A DNA stretch of 64,000 nt, from positions 992,001 to 1,056,000 of the forward strand of contig NZ_CP115463.1 of assembly GCF_027912495.1 (NCBI RefSeq). The letters run 5' to 3'. Positions within the stretch are counted from its first letter, which is position 1; each line of letters begins with the position of its first letter. Made by a program: the position numbers and the translations under genes. Below the pieces are notes generated by a model. It saw nothing but the letters and a program-made list of their open reading frames with translations, made no database searches and had not been told where the DNA came from. Below are positions 27,738 through 36,405 of the stretch, piece after piece. This DNA is from Caulobacter sp. NIBR1757 (lineage in GTDB: Bacteria > Pseudomonadota > Alphaproteobacteria > Caulobacterales > Caulobacteraceae).

Positions 27738-28592
27738 ATGAAATCCAAAAAGACCATCACCATCGCGCTCGCCAGCATCCTGGTGGCGAGCACGGCCATC
27801 CCGGCCACCGCCCTGGCGCAATACCGCCGTGCGACGCCGGCCCCCGCGCCGACTCCGGCCCAGACCTATGAGCAATGGCTGGACCAGCAGGAAGACTACC
27901 GCCGCGAGCAGCAGGAATACGAGGCGGCTCGCCGCGAGTGGCAGCAACGCGAAGCGGCGTACCAGCAGCGCCAGGCCAGCTATCAGCAGCGCCGCGCGGA
28001 CTACGAGCAGCGCCGCGCCCAGTGGGAACGCGACCGCGCCGAATATGACCGCCGCAACGGCTACGGCGCCTATGTCCGTCGCTACGGCGACTGGCGCTAT
28101 GATCCCGATGGCCGCACCGCCGGTGGTTACGGCAACGATCGCGGCGGCTATGGCAACGACCGTGGCGGCCGCGACTATTACGCCGACTGGCGCGACGAGC
28201 GCTGTGAACGCCGCGAGGACCGCAGCAAGGTGGTCGGCGGCCTGATCGGCGCCCTGGCCGGCGCCGCCATCGGCAACAATGTCGCCGCCACCAACAGCCA
28301 GACCGAAGGCACCGTGCTCGGCGCCCTGGTCGGCGGGGCCATCGGCGCCAACATCGGCGACAAGGTCGCCGACTGCGACGACGACGGCTACTACTACACC
28401 TACGCCCAGACCTACGAGTACCGCGAGCCGCGCTATCGCTCCGGCGAGCGCAGCGGGCGCTATGACCGTAGCTGGTACATCAACAACCGTTGCCGGCTGG
28501 CCGTCGCGCCGACCGAGTACGGCGGCCGCAGCGACTACCGCTACGTCCGGGTCTGCCCCGACCGTCGCGGCCGCTACCGCATCACCGGCTAA
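27738..28592 (+). CDS. glycine-zipper outer-envelope protein with Gln/Arg-rich coil
   Basis: A 284-residue exported protein. Signal peptide 1-28 ends at ALAQ. Residues about 45-110 are a highly charged Gln/Arg/Tyr-rich coiled segment with a repeated QQR/YEQRR pattern. Then a Gly/Asp/Arg linker, followed by a glycine-zipper domain (GGLIGALAGAAIGNN and GALVGGAIGANIGD), the type found in OmpA-like and lipoprotein 2TM domains. Three cysteines and many tyrosines lie around the zipper. Probably associated with the cell envelope; exact role unknown. A terminator follows. Confidence 0.8.
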   Translation: MKSKKTITIALASILVASTAIPATALAQYRRATPAPAPTPAQTYEQWLDQQEDYRREQQEYEAARREWQQREAAYQQRQASYQQRRADYEQRRAQWERDRAEYDRRNGYGAYVRRYGDWRYDPDGRTAGGYGNDRGGYGNDRGGRDYYADWRDERCERREDRSKVVGGLIGALAGAAIGNNVAATNSQTEGTVLGALVGGAIGANIGDKVADCDDDGYYYTYAQTYEYREPRYRSGERSGRYDRSWYINNRCRLAVAPTEYGGRSDYRYVRVCPDRRGRYRITG

Positions 28593-28615
28593 CCGCCGGC
28601 GATCCCTGTGAAGGG

Positions 28616-28643
28616 AAGGGCCGTCCTATTGGGCGGCCCTTTT
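28616..28643 (+). terminator. rho-independent terminator
   Basis: Hairpin AAGGGCCG-CC / GG-CGGCCCTT with a short TATT loop, followed by a T-run (TTTTCT). It lies 24 bases after the glycine-zipper gene and reads in its direction. Confidence 0.8.
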
Positions 28644-28678
28644 CTCGCGCGCGCCCCAAAAAACAGCAGGGGAAGTGA

Positions 28679-29692
28679 TCAATTCGCCGCCACGTAGGCG
28701 TCGATAGCCTGCAGGTGCAGCGCCACCCGTTCCTCGTCGAGGAAGCTGCCGGTGAAGCTGTTCCGCGCCAGCAGAACCAGTTCCTCCTTCGTCAGCCCCA
28801 GCGAGCCCGCCACCGCCCGGTAGTTGTCGCCGACATAGCCGCCGAAATAGGCCGGATCGTCACTGTTGATGGTGGCGTGGAGGCCAAGGTCCAGCATCCG
28901 CTTGAGGGGATGCCTGGTCATGTCCTCGACCACGCACAGCTTGTGGTTCGACAGCGGGCAGACGGTCAGGGTCATGTCCATCGCCGCCAGCCGCGCGGTC
29001 AGGGCGGCGTCCTCCAGGCTGCGGTTGCCGTGGTCGATACGGTCGACCTTGAGGAGGTCCAACGCCTCCCAGACATACTCCGGCGGCCCTTCCTCGCCGG
29101 CGTGGGCGACCTTGAGCAGGCCCCGCTCGCCGGCCGCCTTGTAGACGTTCGCGAACTTCGACGGCGGATGGCCGACTTCCGAGCTGTCGAGGCCGACGCC
29201 GGCGATACGGTCCAGGTACGGCTCGGCCGCGCGCAGGGTGTCGAAGGCCGCGTCCTCTTCAAGGTGGCGCAGGAAACAGAGGATCAGCTTGCTGCTGATC
29301 CCGTGCTTTGTCTCCGCCGTGCGCATCCCGGCCAGCAGGCCGTCGGCGGCGACGCTGAACGGCAGGCCGCGGTCGGTGTGGGTCTGGGGGTCGAAGAAGA
29401 TCTCGGCATGGACCCCGCCGTCGGCCGCCAGCCGGTCGAAATAGGCCACCGCCAGATCGTGGAAGTCTTCCTCGGTCTGCAGCACGCCGGCCCCCTGGTA
29501 GTAGATGTCCAGGAAGTCCTGCAGGTTGGAGAACTCATAGGCCGCCCGCACGTCCTCCACCGACTTGAACGGCATGTCGACGCGGTTGCGACGACCGAAC
29601 TCGAACATCTGCTCGGGCTCCAGGCTGCCTTCGATGTGCAGATGCAGTTCGGCCTTGGGCAGGCCGGCGATGAAGGCGTCGAGGTCGGACAT
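28679..29692 (-). CDS. adenine deaminase (adenosine deaminase family)
   Basis: A 337-residue amidohydrolase with zinc motifs HLHIEGSLEP near the N-terminus, HAGEEGP, and the late SDDPAYFGG. The HIEGSLEPEQMFEF and NSDDPAYFGGY details are typical of the adenine deaminase (Aah1/ADE) branch rather than adenosine deaminase, so it likely turns adenine into hypoxanthine in purine salvage. Start MSDLDAF at ATG 29692; an in-frame extension to 29755 is unlikely. A palindromic operator-like site lies 67 bases upstream. Near the uracil-catabolism operon, which is consistent with a nucleobase-handling region. Confidence 0.88.
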   Translation of the reverse strand: MSDLDAFIAGLPKAELHLHIEGSLEPEQMFEFGRRNRVDMPFKSVEDVRAAYEFSNLQDFLDIYYQGAGVLQTEEDFHDLAVAYFDRLAADGGVHAEIFFDPQTHTDRGLPFSVAADGLLAGMRTAETKHGISSKLILCFLRHLEEDAAFDTLRAAEPYLDRIAGVGLDSSEVGHPPSKFANVYKAAGERGLLKVAHAGEEGPPEYVWEALDLLKVDRIDHGNRSLEDAALTARLAAMDMTLTVCPLSNHKLCVVEDMTRHPLKRMLDLGLHATINSDDPAYFGGYVGDNYRAVAGSLGLTKEELVLLARNSFTGSFLDEERVALHLQAIDAYVAAN

Positions 29693-29757
29693 CAAGGAAA
29701 CTCCAGTCGGAACAAGGATTTCGCCCGCCAGACCGTCGCCGGTCAAGTCATGCAAAA

Positions 29758-29773
29758 TGTCGGCTATCCGACA
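29758..29773. promoter_or_regulatory. operator-like palindrome upstream of adenine deaminase
   Basis: TGTCGG (29758-29763) and CCGACA (29768-29773) around CTAT. The core matches the perfect palindrome upstream of the XRE gene (22558-22571) except for one centre base. It sits in the divergent gap between adenine deaminase and the small gene at 29920. Confidence 0.5.
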
Positions 29774-29919
29774 GTATAGTTGTGGTATCCAAAGCGTGAA
29801 TGTTGAGAATTAGGTAATGGCGACAATCTGTATTAGACTGTCCTCAGCGGCGGCACAGTTTGCATCCGTCGCCTGAGAGACTCCCGTGCTCCCGCTTTTC
29901 CCATTTTGGGGAGCTACCC

Positions 29920-30105
29920 TTGCGTATATTTTCGTTTTACATTCATGATAGCCGGTACAGTGTGCCGACTCTTCAACTCGTGGATGCGATCGACGAGGAT
30001 CGCGCCCGTGAAATGGCCCAGGCGCGGCTGGATGAATCCATGGCCCACCTCGCCGTCGAGGTTCGCGAAGATGACAACCGCCTGTTCGAACTGACACGCG
30101 ACTAG
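29920..30105 (+). CDS. small protein of unknown function (TTG start)
   Basis: A 61-residue protein whose start I place at TTG 29920, with GGGGAG 6 bases before it; the in-frame upstream extension is not coding-like. The product begins MRIFSFYIHDSRY and has an acidic, helical C-terminal half (DAIDEDRAREMAQ). It looks like a compact alpha/beta protein. I believe similar small proteins occur in Caulobacteraceae but cannot verify this. It lies between adenine deaminase and the URC operon and is followed by a terminator. Confidence 0.65.
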   Translation: MRIFSFYIHDSRYSVPTLQLVDAIDEDRAREMAQARLDESMAHLAVEVREDDNRLFELTRD

Positions 30106-30173
30106 GCGCCGGTATTCGGCCCTCCGAGGCCCCCTCTTGCCAAGAATACGGTTCCGCACCACTATCTCCGCTC

Positions 30174-30213
30174 AAAGGCCCCCTGCCGGCGAAAACCGGC
30201 GGGGGCTTTTTCG
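30174..30213 (+). terminator. rho-independent terminator
   Basis: GC-rich hairpin GGCCCCCTGCCGG / CCGGCGGGGGC with loop CGAAAA, followed by TTTTTCGTTT. It ends the transcript of the small gene just before the URC1-like gene. Confidence 0.85.
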
Positions 30214-30242
30214 TTTCTGGAGAGCCCACGGGCCAACTGAGC

Positions 30243-31499
30243 ATGTCCCTTAATCGTCAAGGTCACATTCGTCTGACGTCCCACCCGGGCGTCGGCGGCG
30301 CGAGCCGTTTCCCCCTGACCTGGGGAGCCCCCACCGCGCAGGAACGCGGACCGGTGGTGGCCACCGTCAATTCCGGCGTCGATCGCAACGCCATCGGCGC
30401 CCACGGCGGCGCCTACAGCGTCTATCGGGCGCTGGCCATTTCTTCGGGCGCCATGAACCCGCTGGTCCGCCCCGACCTGACCGACACCTCGCCGGTCGTC
30501 GAAATCGGTCCGCACGATCAGTGGCTGAACGCCGAGAAGATCGTCAGCCTCGACCCCTGGGGCCACCGGGTGGCCCAGGATTTCGGTGGCCTGATCGCCG
30601 AGGGCGTCGATATCCGGCCGACCATCGCCATCACCAAGGCGCGGCTGAACCTTCCGGAGATCACCGAGGCGATCAACGCCGGCCGGCTGAAGATCGACGG
30701 TGACATCGTCCACGAAAGCCACGACGTGGCGGTCACCAAGGCGGCCATCGACCCGGTCTGGTACCTGCCCGGCATCGCCGAGCGGTTCGATGTCGAGGAA
30801 ACCCAGCTGCGCCGCACCCTGTTCGAACAGACCGGCGGTATGTATCCCGAGCTGGTCACCCGGCCGGACCTCAAGGTCTTCCTGCCCCCGATCGGCGGCA
30901 TCACCCTCTACATCTTCGGCGACCCGGCCTTCATCGGTCGCGGCGACAAGCGCCTGACCTGCCGCGTGCACGACGAGTGCAACGGCTCGGACGTCTTCGG
31001 CTCCGACATCTGCACCTGCCGCCCCTACCTCACGCACGGTATCGAGGAGTGCGTGCAGGAGGCCCAGAACGGCGGCTCGGGCCTGATCGTCTATAACCGC
31101 AAGGAAGGCCGGGCGCTCGGCGAGGTGACCAAGTTCCTCGTCTACAACGCCCGCAAGCGCCAGCCCGGCGGCGACCAGGCGGCCACCTACTTCGAGCGCA
31201 CCGAATGTGTCGCCGGGGTGCAGGACGCCCGTTTCCAGCAGCTGATGCCCGACATCATCCACTGGCTGGGCATCAGGAAGATCGACCGCTTCGTCTCGAT
31301 GTCGAACATGAAGTACGACGCCCTGGCCCATGGCGGCATCGAGATCGGCGAACGCGTGCCGATCCCGGACTACTTGGTGCCCGACGACGCCAGCGTCGAG
31401 ATGGAAGCCAAGAAGGCCGCCGGCTACTACACCCCCGAAGGCGCCCCCAGCGCCGAGGAACTGAGCAAGGTGGTCGGGCGGGGCCTGGACAAGTTCTAG
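30243..31499 (+). CDS. GTP cyclohydrolase II-like protein of the URC uracil pathway (URC1 type)
   Basis: A 418-residue protein with a GTP cyclohydrolase II domain in its C-terminal half. The zinc cysteines C246, C257 and C259 (C-x10-C-x-C) are kept, and the region NRKEGRALGEVTK replaces the QEGRGIGL-type segment of riboflavin RibA. An extra N-terminal region of about 190 residues is absent from RibA. This layout, plus DUF1688 and uracil phosphoribosyltransferase genes directly downstream, marks it as URC1, used in the reductive-independent URC route of uracil catabolism described in yeasts and found in some bacteria. Riboflavin synthesis is a less likely role; no rib genes are near. Confidence 0.88.
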   Translation: MSLNRQGHIRLTSHPGVGGASRFPLTWGAPTAQERGPVVATVNSGVDRNAIGAHGGAYSVYRALAISSGAMNPLVRPDLTDTSPVVEIGPHDQWLNAEKIVSLDPWGHRVAQDFGGLIAEGVDIRPTIAITKARLNLPEITEAINAGRLKIDGDIVHESHDVAVTKAAIDPVWYLPGIAERFDVEETQLRRTLFEQTGGMYPELVTRPDLKVFLPPIGGITLYIFGDPAFIGRGDKRLTCRVHDECNGSDVFGSDICTCRPYLTHGIEECVQEAQNGGSGLIVYNRKEGRALGEVTKFLVYNARKRQPGGDQAATYFERTECVAGVQDARFQQLMPDIIHWLGIRKIDRFVSMSNMKYDALAHGGIEIGERVPIPDYLVPDDASVEMEAKKAAGYYTPEGAPSAEELSKVVGRGLDKF

Positions 31500-31516
31500 C
31501 GCTGAAGCAACGGGTT

Positions 31517-31683
31517 CCCTCTCCCGCTCGTCGGGAGAGGGTGGCCCCCGAAGGGGGTCGGGTGAGGGCAGCGCCGGCCCATCCGGGGCCCCTCGTTCTG
31601 GCGCCGACAGTCACCTTCCATAAGCCGGCGCTGCCCTCATCCGTCGGCTTCGCCGCCACCTTCTCCCGACAAGCGGGAGAAGG
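31517..31683. repeat. REPIN-like inverted repeat, family A
   Basis: Family-A element between URC1 and URC4 (arms CCCTCTCCCGCTCGTCGGGA and CTTCTCCCGACAAGCGGGAG). It sits inside an operon, so it must be read through or act as a processing/attenuation point. Confidence 0.85.
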
Positions 31684-31698
31684 AACACCAGAGATGAA

Positions 31699-32922
31699 AT
31701 GACCGAACTCGAAGCCGCCCAGTCGCTCCTCACCCCCGCCGCCGTTCGGTCGCGGGCCCATGAGATGCTGTCCCTCGCCCTCGACGGCGACCTCACTGAC
31801 TGGCGCGTGGATCTGGCCCGCCTCGACCCCGTCGCCGACCGCGTCGCCGCCGTCATCCGCAGCCAGTACCCGTCGCTGCAGGTGCCGTTCCACGCCCGCT
31901 GGCGTCACTTCGTGGTCGGCGGAACCGATCTCTGGGCCCAGCTGTCCAGCCGCAACGACTGGGTCGATGCCGCCCACCGCGCCCGCGCCGCCTTCGATCT
32001 CGCCATCACCAGCGTCCTGCTCGACGCCGGCGCCGGCCCGGCCTGGTCCTTCGAAGACCGCGCCACCGGCACGATCACCACCCGCTCCGAAGGTCTGGCC
32101 GTCGCCAGTCTGCGCCTGTTCGAGTCCGGCGCCTTCTCCACCGGCCCCGATCCCCTGCGGGCCGACAACCTCTCGGCCCTGACCACCAAGCAACTGGCCA
32201 AGGGCTTCCAGGTCACCGAGAGCAACCCGCTGCTCGGCCTCGATGGTCGCGCCGACCTGCTGCGCCGCCTGGGCGACCAGGCCGCCACCCGCCCGGACCT
32301 GTTCGGCCTCAAGGACAGCCCCCGCCCGGGCGGCCTGTTCGACGCCATCGCCGCCCGCGCCACGGATGGCCGCCTGCCCGCTCCGATCATCCTCGAAGTC
32401 CTGCTGGAAGCCCTCGGCCCCATCTGGCGCCACCGCCTGACGCTCGGCGGCCTGCCGCTCGGCGACACCTGGCGCCACCCGGCCATCGTCCGCGACGACC
32501 CCACCAACAACCTCGTGCCGATCCACAAGCTCAGCCAGTGGCTGGCCTACAGCCTGATCGAGCCGCTCGAAGAGGCCGGCATCGTCGTCCACGACATCGA
32601 CGGCCTCACCGGCCTGGCCGAATACCGTAACGGCGGCCTGTTCATGGACGGCGGTGTCTTGCTCCTGAAAGACCCCGCCCAGCAGCATCTCAGCCAGGAC
32701 GTGTCGCGTCCCCTGATCGTCGGCTGGCGCAGCCTGACCATCGCCCTGCTCGACCGCATCGCCCCTATGGTCCGCGAACGCCTCGGCGTGGCGGAAGCCG
32801 ACTTCCCGCTCGCCCGCGTGCTCGAAGGCGGGACCTGGGCCACCGGCCGCATCCTCGCGAAGGAGCGCCGCGACGATGGCGGTCCGCCCCTCAACATCGT
32901 CAGCGATGGCACCGTCTTTTAG
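31699..32922 (+). CDS. DUF1688 protein, URC4 type
   Basis: A 407-residue DUF1688 protein, the family of fungal URC4, needed for uracil catabolism through uridine monophosphate or a related ribonucleotide intermediate. Recognisable stretches are VPFHARWRHF, ADNLSALTTKQLAKGF and NNLVPIHKLSQW. No cofactor motif is obvious; the biochemical step is, to my knowledge, not firmly settled. The start ATG 31699 lies 15 bases after a REPIN-like repeat. The upp-type gene follows 9 bases after the stop. Confidence 0.9.
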   Translation: MTELEAAQSLLTPAAVRSRAHEMLSLALDGDLTDWRVDLARLDPVADRVAAVIRSQYPSLQVPFHARWRHFVVGGTDLWAQLSSRNDWVDAAHRARAAFDLAITSVLLDAGAGPAWSFEDRATGTITTRSEGLAVASLRLFESGAFSTGPDPLRADNLSALTTKQLAKGFQVTESNPLLGLDGRADLLRRLGDQAATRPDLFGLKDSPRPGGLFDAIAARATDGRLPAPIILEVLLEALGPIWRHRLTLGGLPLGDTWRHPAIVRDDPTNNLVPIHKLSQWLAYSLIEPLEEAGIVVHDIDGLTGLAEYRNGGLFMDGGVLLLKDPAQQHLSQDVSRPLIVGWRSLTIALLDRIAPMVRERLGVAEADFPLARVLEGGTWATGRILAKERRDDGGPPLNIVSDGTVF

Positions 32923-32931
32923 GAGCACCCC

Positions 32932-33561
32932 ATGAAGGGCGTCACCGTCGTCGATCACCCGCTGGTCCAGCACAAGCTGACCCGGCTGCGGGACAAGGAC
33001 ACCTCGACCAAGACCTTCCGCGAGATCATGCGCGAGATCTCGACCCTGCTCTGCTACGAGGCCACCCGCACCCTGGCCCTCGAGAACAGCCCGGTCGAAA
33101 CGCCGTTCGAAACCACCAGCGCGCCGCAGATCGCCGGAAAGAAGCTGGTCTTCGCCCCCATCCTGCGGGCCGGGGAGGGGATGCTGGAGGGTATGCTCAG
33201 CCTGGTCCCCAGCGCCCGCGTCGCCCACATCGGCCTCTACCGCGACCCCACGACGATGGTGGCGGTCGAGTACTATCTGAAGACCCCAGAGACGATGTCC
33301 GAACGTCAGGTCATCGTCATCAATCCGCTGCTGGCCACCGGCGGCACCGCCAGCGCCGCCGTCGAGCGGCTGAAGGAGCAGGGCGCCTCGGACCTCTCCT
33401 TCGTCTGCATCCTGACCTGTCCCGAAGGGATCGCCCGCCTGCAGGGCGATCATCCGGGCGTCCACATCTGGTGCGCCGCGATTGACCGCGAGCTGGATGC
33501 ACAGGGCTTCATCCGGCCGGGCATCGGAGACGCCGGCGACCGGCTGTACGGGACCCGCTGA
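32932..33561 (+). CDS. upp: uracil phosphoribosyltransferase (URC6/Upp type)
   Basis: A 209-residue uracil phosphoribosyltransferase, making UMP from uracil and PRPP. The family signature is present: [23 protein letters not shown], shown in part, the PRPP-contact loop region [13 protein letters not shown], and MLATGGTA replaced here by [14 protein letters not shown]. The C-terminal [13 protein letters not shown] is typical of Upp. In this operon it would start the URC pathway by activating uracil; it could also serve salvage. Confidence 0.94.
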   Translation: MKGVTVVDHPLVQHKLTRLRDKDTSTKTFREIMREISTLLCYEATRTLALENSPVETPFETTSAPQIAGKKLVFAPILRAGEGMLEGMLSLVPSARVAHIGLYRDPTTMVAVEYYLKTPETMSERQVIVINPLLATGGTASAAVERLKEQGASDLSFVCILTCPEGIARLQGDHPGVHIWCAAIDRELDAQGFIRPGIGDAGDRLYGTR

Positions 33562-33580
33562 CGCAGCCTATCTCCACCCT

Positions 33581-33717
33581 CGTCATCCTCGGCCTTGTGC
33601 CGAGGACCCGTTTTTCAGCGTGCCCGATCGCAAGAGAGGCGCGGCGCAGTGGAAGCAAGTCCTTCGCGGCTCGCGGCGGCTTGCCAATGGGTCCTCGGCA
33701 TAAGGCCGAGGATGACG
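33581..33717. repeat. inverted repeat, family C
   Basis: Arms CGTCATCCTCGGCCTT ... GAGGACCCG at 33581-33610 and the inverse GGGTCCTCGGCATAAGGCCG ... at 33689-33717. Each arm is itself a hairpin. It separates upp from the convergent secreted-protein gene. Confidence 0.8.
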
Positions 33718-33731
33718 ACGGAGTGGGGCGA

Positions 33732-34820
33732 TCAGAAGCGCCACACATTCACGCACGACCCCGCCGTCACGGCCAGGTGAACCCGGCCGTCGAGCGTCGC
33801 AAGGCTGGCGGAGCGTTTGCCGCCAGCCTTGCCACCATCGCAGTTGGGGGCCGGCAGGTCGACGTCCGTGGTCTTGCCCCTGGCGTCGATGCGGGTCAGC
33901 CGCGCCCCGTTATCCTGGGCGACATAGAGATCGCCGCTGGCCGGATCATAGGCCGTCGAGGCCACCTCGCCGGCCGGCAGTTCGGCCAGGGGTTTGGACT
34001 TCAGCCCGGCGGCGGTGACGTTGATCCGCGCCAGGCGATGGGCGCCCGCCGACTTGCCGCTGACGAACCAGACCGGGCCGGTCGGTGTGGCGACCCCGGC
34101 CAGCACCTCCGAGGTGAAGGCCGTATAGGCGGCGGGCAGGCAGAGCTTCTCGCCTTCGGACACCGTCAGGTCTGCCGAGATGGCCAGCACCGCCACCCCG
34201 GCGCTGCGCCCGCAGGCCTCCTCGCCAAGCTTGGTCAGCAGCCGCCAGCCGCCCTGGCCATCGGCCAAAAGCTGTCCCTGGCCGATGTCGCGCCAGGCCT
34301 CGGGCCAATCGGCGACCTTGGCCGGGGCCGTCGGCGACCAAAGCACCAGTTTGTAGCCGGGCTCGGTGACGAAGGGCGGAGCCTTGGCCCAGAGCACCAT
34401 CAAGAGGCTGCCGTCCGGCCCGTCCGCCGCCGCATAGGGCCAGGCGGCCATGTGCAGATAGAGGGGCTTCACGTCCGGAAACGTCGTCGCCGCGTTGAGG
34501 TCGCCCAGCCGCAGCGGCCCGCGCTTCTGCGGCTCCATGAAGCCGCCGGTGCGCGGCTTCTCGACCCCCAGGATCCAGCGCTGTCCGGGCTCGACCGGCG
34601 TCACCAGATCGCTGTTCCAGCGGCTCGCCGCCCGGCGGCCTTCCAAAGGCGTGAGGCCCTTCAGGTCCAGCAGGGCCAGGCCCTCAGCCGTGCGGATCAG
34701 CCGTCCGCCGCCCTCGCCGCCGGAGGGCAGGGTGGCGCTCAGCAGCTTCTCCGGTTCGGCCGCTCCCGCGGCCCCGGCCAGCAGCGCCGCGAACACCGCC
34801 CCCAACAGAAGCTTCCGCAT
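33732..34820 (-). CDS. secreted beta-rich protein, unknown function
   Basis: A 362-residue exported protein with a signal peptide at 1-20 (RKLLLGAVFAALLAG, ending AGAA). The mature part is rich in beta-like repeats with Gly/Asp turns and Trp/Leu strands (for example DPASGDLYVAQDNGARLTRID), suggestive of a beta-propeller, with four or so cysteines late in the sequence. I do not recognise the family. It is divergent from the L,D-transpeptidase gene. Confidence 0.7.
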   Translation of the reverse strand: MRKLLLGAVFAALLAGAAGAAEPEKLLSATLPSGGEGGGRLIRTAEGLALLDLKGLTPLEGRRAASRWNSDLVTPVEPGQRWILGVEKPRTGGFMEPQKRGPLRLGDLNAATTFPDVKPLYLHMAAWPYAAADGPDGSLLMVLWAKAPPFVTEPGYKLVLWSPTAPAKVADWPEAWRDIGQGQLLADGQGGWRLLTKLGEEACGRSAGVAVLAISADLTVSEGEKLCLPAAYTAFTSEVLAGVATPTGPVWFVSGKSAGAHRLARINVTAAGLKSKPLAELPAGEVASTAYDPASGDLYVAQDNGARLTRIDARGKTTDVDLPAPNCDGGKAGGKRSASLATLDGRVHLAVTAGSCVNVWRF

Positions 34821-34950
34821 GTCTCGCCCCTCTCCAACCGTTGCCGGAACGCCGCATATCACCAAATCATGGAACCGCGCGCTCGCGTATCAGGAGTCAC
34901 CATGGCGCCTTCCGGGAGAACGTGCGTTAACGTTTGAGCGATGGCTATGG

Positions 34951-36405
34951 ATGGGGTCTATTTCGGTGTCGATGGGGCGTAGGATCGGGGCGGTCGCGAG
35001 TATCTTCCTGGGGCTGGCGGCGCTTTCGGCGCTGGGCCCGGCGGCGGCTCAGTCTTTGCGCGGTCCGGCCGCGCCTGGCCCGATCAATCCCAGTCCGGAT
35101 CAGGCCGCCCAGATGCGGCGCGTGCTCGACAACGCCTCGGCCCACGGTTTCGCGCCGGGCGCCTTCACGCCGCGCGGGACCGACAATGCCGCCCTCGTCG
35201 CCGCCACCCTGCGCTACGCCAAAGCCGTGCATTCCGGCCGCCTGCCGGAGTCGGCCTTCCGCGACGACTGGGGCCTGCGTCCCGAAGCCTTCGACCCGGC
35301 TCCCGGGCTGGCGGCCGCCGTCGCCAACAACCGCGTCCAGGCCTGGCTAAACGGCCTGCCGCCGCCCTACACCGGCTATCAGCTTCTGCAGAAGGGCCTC
35401 GTCCAGTATCGCGAGATCCAGGCCGCTGGCGGCTTCACCCCGCTGCCGGAGATGGACCTCAAGCCCGGCGCCGTCGGCCCGATGGTCGAACTGCTCCGCG
35501 CCCGCCTGGCCCAGGAAGACAGGGCGGCGCCCCTGTCGGTCGCCATGGTTCCGCCCGGCGCCCCGGCCGGGACCGCGGCCACCCCGATCTACAACCAAGA
35601 ACTCACCGAGGCCGTTCAGCGCGCCCAGCGCCGCTTCGGCCAGAACCCGACCGGCGTCTTCACCGCCGGGCTGCGCGTCCAGCTCAACGTCCCGGTCGAG
35701 CGCCGCCTCGACCAGATCCTGGCCAACATGGAGCGCTGGCGCTGGCTGCCACAGTCGCTGCCCGAGCACCGCATTCAGGTGAATATCGCCGCCGCCGTGC
35801 TGACGGTTTTCGAGGGCGACGAGGCGACGATGTCGATGCGGGCCGTGACCGGCAAGCCGGGGTCGGAAACCCCGATGCTGCGCTCGTCCATCCACAGCAT
35901 TGTGCTCAATCCGCCGTGGAACGTGCCCGCCGGCATCGCCAGGAACGAGCTGCTCCCCAAGGGGCGCGGCTATCTCGCCGCCAACGGCTTCCGCATCACC
36001 GAGAGCGGCGGCCTGCAGCAGGCGCCGGGTCCGGGCAGCGCGCTGGGCCTGATCAAGTTCGATTTCAACAATCGCTATGCCGTCTACCTGCACGACACGC
36101 CGTCCAAGGGCCGGTTCGCCAGCTACAGCCGCCTGGCCAGCCACGGCTGTGTGCGGCTTGAAAAGCCGATGGCGCTGGCCCGTCACGTGCTGGCGGGCGA
36201 CCCCTACTGGACCCCCGAACAGATCGACGCGACCATCGCCGGCGGCAAGACCACCCGCGCCACGGTTCAGCAGCCCGTCGAGGTCTTCCTGCTCTACTGG
36301 ACCTCCTGGGTGACCGCCGACGGCGGCGTCAACTTCCGCTCCGACCCCTATGGCTGGGACACCCTGCTGATGCAGCGCCTGGCGGCGCAGGGGACGGTTG
36401 CGTGA
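34951..36405 (+). CDS. L,D-transpeptidase, YkuD/YcbB type
   Basis: A 484-residue exported enzyme that forms 3-3 cross-links or links proteins to peptidoglycan in the periplasm. The N-terminus is a signal/anchor (VASIFLGLAALSAL). The middle holds a peptidoglycan-binding-like region (YREIQAAGGFTPL ... VELLRARL). The YkuD catalytic motif is SHGCVRLEKP with the nucleophile near Cys400. The size and the long insertion match the YcbB (LdtD) subgroup. ATG 34951 versus 34972 is open. Its stop overlaps the next gene by GTGA. Confidence 0.9.
   Translation: MGSISVSMGRRIGAVASIFLGLAALSALGPAAAQSLRGPAAPGPINPSPDQAAQMRRVLDNASAHGFAPGAFTPRGTDNAALVAATLRYAKAVHSGRLPESAFRDDWGLRPEAFDPAPGLAAAVANNRVQAWLNGLPPPYTGYQLLQKGLVQYREIQAAGGFTPLPEMDLKPGAVGPMVELLRARLAQEDRAAPLSVAMVPPGAPAGTAATPIYNQELTEAVQRAQRRFGQNPTGVFTAGLRVQLNVPVERRLDQILANMERWRWLPQSLPEHRIQVNIAAAVLTVFEGDEATMSMRAVTGKPGSETPMLRSSIHSIVLNPPWNVPAGIARNELLPKGRGYLAANGFRITESGGLQQAPGPGSALGLIKFDFNNRYAVYLHDTPSKGRFASYSRLASHGCVRLEKPMALARHVLAGDPYWTPEQIDATIAGGKTTRATVQQPVEVFLLYWTSWVTADGGVNFRSDPYGWDTLLMQRLAAQGTVA

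Noticed and set aside
29758..29773. The palindrome upstream of adenine deaminase as a terminator
   Set aside because: Short arms with a 4-base loop and no T-run; its match to the site at 22558 fits an operator better.
30243..31499. Riboflavin-pathway RibA with an FMN riboswitch
   Set aside because: No RFN element is seen upstream, no rib genes are near, the protein has the URC1 extension, and the neighbours are URC4 and uracil phosphoribosyltransferase.
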